Source: Paracoccaceae bacterium | GTDB taxonomy: Bacteria; Pseudomonadota; Alphaproteobacteria; Rhodobacterales; Rhodobacteraceae | Direction of reading: 5' to 3' | Length of the DNA: 6,300 nt | NCBI GenBank assembly: GCA_009920225.1 | Contig: RGAJ01000112.1 | Span: 1 to 6,300 of the forward strand | Part shown: positions 5,500 through 6,300 of the stretch, piece by piece | How positions within the stretch are numbered: the first letter of the stretch is position 1 | Layout of the letters: each line of letters starts with the position of its first letter | Notes under the pieces: generated by a model | The model's database searches: none | Told to the model about the DNA's origin: nothing | What the model saw: only the letters and a program-made list of their open reading frames with translations | Position numbers and translations under genes: made by a program

Positions 5500-6300
5500 A
5501 TGCCGATCAAGATACCAGAAAACCTACCAGCCTATGACGTTCTCACACGTGAAGGCATTATGGTTATGTCTGAAGATCAGGCATCACGGCAGGATATTCG
5601 ACCGCTGCGCATTGGGCTTTTGAACCTGATGCCGAAAAAAATCCAAACCGAAAATCAATTCGCCCGATTGATCGGCGCGACCCCATTACAGATTGAACTG
5701 TCGCTGATCCGGATGAGCGAACACCAAACGCGCAACACAGCCGCCGATCATATGGAAAGCTTTTATCGCACCTTCACCGAAGTTGAAGCGTCGGGCGAAA
5801 AGTTTGACGGTCTGATCATCACAGGCGCCCCGATCGAACACCTTCCGTTCGAAGACGTCACCTATTGGGATGAACTGAAACGCATCATGGATTGGACGCA
5901 AACCCACGTTCATTCCACCTTTGGCGTGTGTTGGGGCGGCATGGCGATGATTTATCATTTCCATGGGGTGCCCAAACTTGACCTGCCCAAAAAGGCATTC
6001 GGGTGTTATCGCCAGAATAATTTGGTCCCGAATTCGCCGTATCTGCGGGGTTTTTCGGATAATTTCGTGATCCCTGTCAGCCGGTGGACCGAAATTAGCG
6101 CGTCTGATGTCAACAAACAATCCGATCTTACCACCCTCTTGGCAAGCGACGAAGTTGGCCCCTGTTTGATCGAAGATAAAGCGCATCGCGCGCTCTATAT
6201 CTTCAACCATTTTGAATATGACAGTGATACGCTCAAACAAGAATATGATCGTGACGTGGATGCCGGCACCCCGATCAACATACCGCGCAATTACTATCCT
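5500..6300 (+). CDS. metA: Homoserine O-acyltransferase MetA, predicted acetyl-CoA type (3' truncated by window)
   Basis: The first 267 codons of MetA, the cytoplasmic enzyme that acylates the homoserine hydroxyl at the first committed step of methionine synthesis. The frame is open to the window end; some 40 residues are missing compared with the 309 of the E. coli enzyme. Family landmarks are the [11 protein letters not shown] start, [16 protein letters not shown] (42-57), SRW at 198-200, and NHFEYD. The catalytic triad is visible: Cys144 in FGVCWGG, His237 and Glu239, equivalent to E. coli Cys142, His235 and Glu237. Glu113 in [13 protein letters not shown] matches E. coli residue 111, where Gly gives succinyl-CoA and Glu gives acetyl-CoA specificity in published work on this family. 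The product should therefore be O-acetylhomoserine. AAGGA at 5487-5491, eight bases before the ATG, supports the start. The 36-bp gap to the upstream P-loop gene leaves no room for a SAM riboswitch. Confidence 0.95.
   Translation, partial: MPIKIPENLPAYDVLTREGIMVMSEDQASRQDIRPLRIGLLNLMPKKIQTENQFARLIGATPLQIELSLIRMSEHQTRNTAADHMESFYRTFTEVEASGEKFDGLIITGAPIEHLPFEDVTYWDELKRIMDWTQTHVHSTFGVCWGGMAMIYHFHGVPKLDLPKKAFGCYRQNNLVPNSPYLRGFSDNFVIPVSRWTEISASDVNKQSDLTTLLASDEVGPCLIEDKAHRALYIFNHFEYDSDTLKQEYDRDVDAGTPINIPRNYYP

Noticed and set aside
6093..6102. TTAGCGCG-like operator half inside metA
   Set aside because: It is only a half-match within conserved coding sequence, far from any promoter.
5686..6240. Long minus-strand open frame of 184 codons
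   Set aside because: It lies wholly antisense to metA, whose frame carries all family motifs and catalytic residues; the antisense translation shows no recognisable domain.

Overview
The window looks like a core chromosomal segment of an alphaproteobacterium, most likely Rhodobacterales (marine Roseobacter clade), at moderate GC. The family resemblances point there: an alphaproteobacterial-type transketolase C-terminus, paired gap genes with a tiny membrane protein between them, a MetA-type homoserine acyltransferase, and TGTTAGCG/CGCTAACA operators of the kind described for the LacI-family central-carbon regulator CceR of Rhodobacter (PckR in Sinorhizobium). No mobile element, CRISPR array, tRNA or rRNA gene was seen. 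All supported genes are on the + strand.

Left part (1-2930), central carbon metabolism. The 3' end of transketolase (tkt) is closed by a strong terminator. Two paralogous 334-residue glyceraldehyde-3-phosphate dehydrogenases follow, each with its own 5' control region and its own terminator. The first (517-1521) has lost the Asp that normally selects NAD (Ala36) and has Arg189-Arg190 at another coenzyme-selecting position, so it is probably NADP-using and gluconeogenic. The second (1875-2879) keeps Asp36 and looks like the NAD-using glycolytic enzyme. A 50-residue single-span membrane protein (1624-1776) lies between them. The first gap has a cluster of operator-like dyads 80-130 bp upstream of its start; the second has one near-perfect dyad on top of its -10 element. 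This layout fits opposite control of the two enzymes by one regulator, which is an inference.

Middle part (2962-4536). A glutathione S-transferase-like protein is followed 51 bp later by a ten-helix EamA/DMT-family transporter.

Right part (4582-6300). A 293-residue P-loop protein of unknown function lies 36 bp upstream of metA, which runs off the window end. The metA product carries Glu at the acyl-CoA-selecting position, predicting homoserine O-acetyltransferase activity despite its MetA fold.

Nothing here amounts to a wholly new system. The most interesting signals are the coenzyme split of the two GAPDHs with their mirrored operator layouts, the uncharacterised membrane peptide between them, a long inverted repeat around the gap2 -35 element, and the orphan P-loop protein next to metA.
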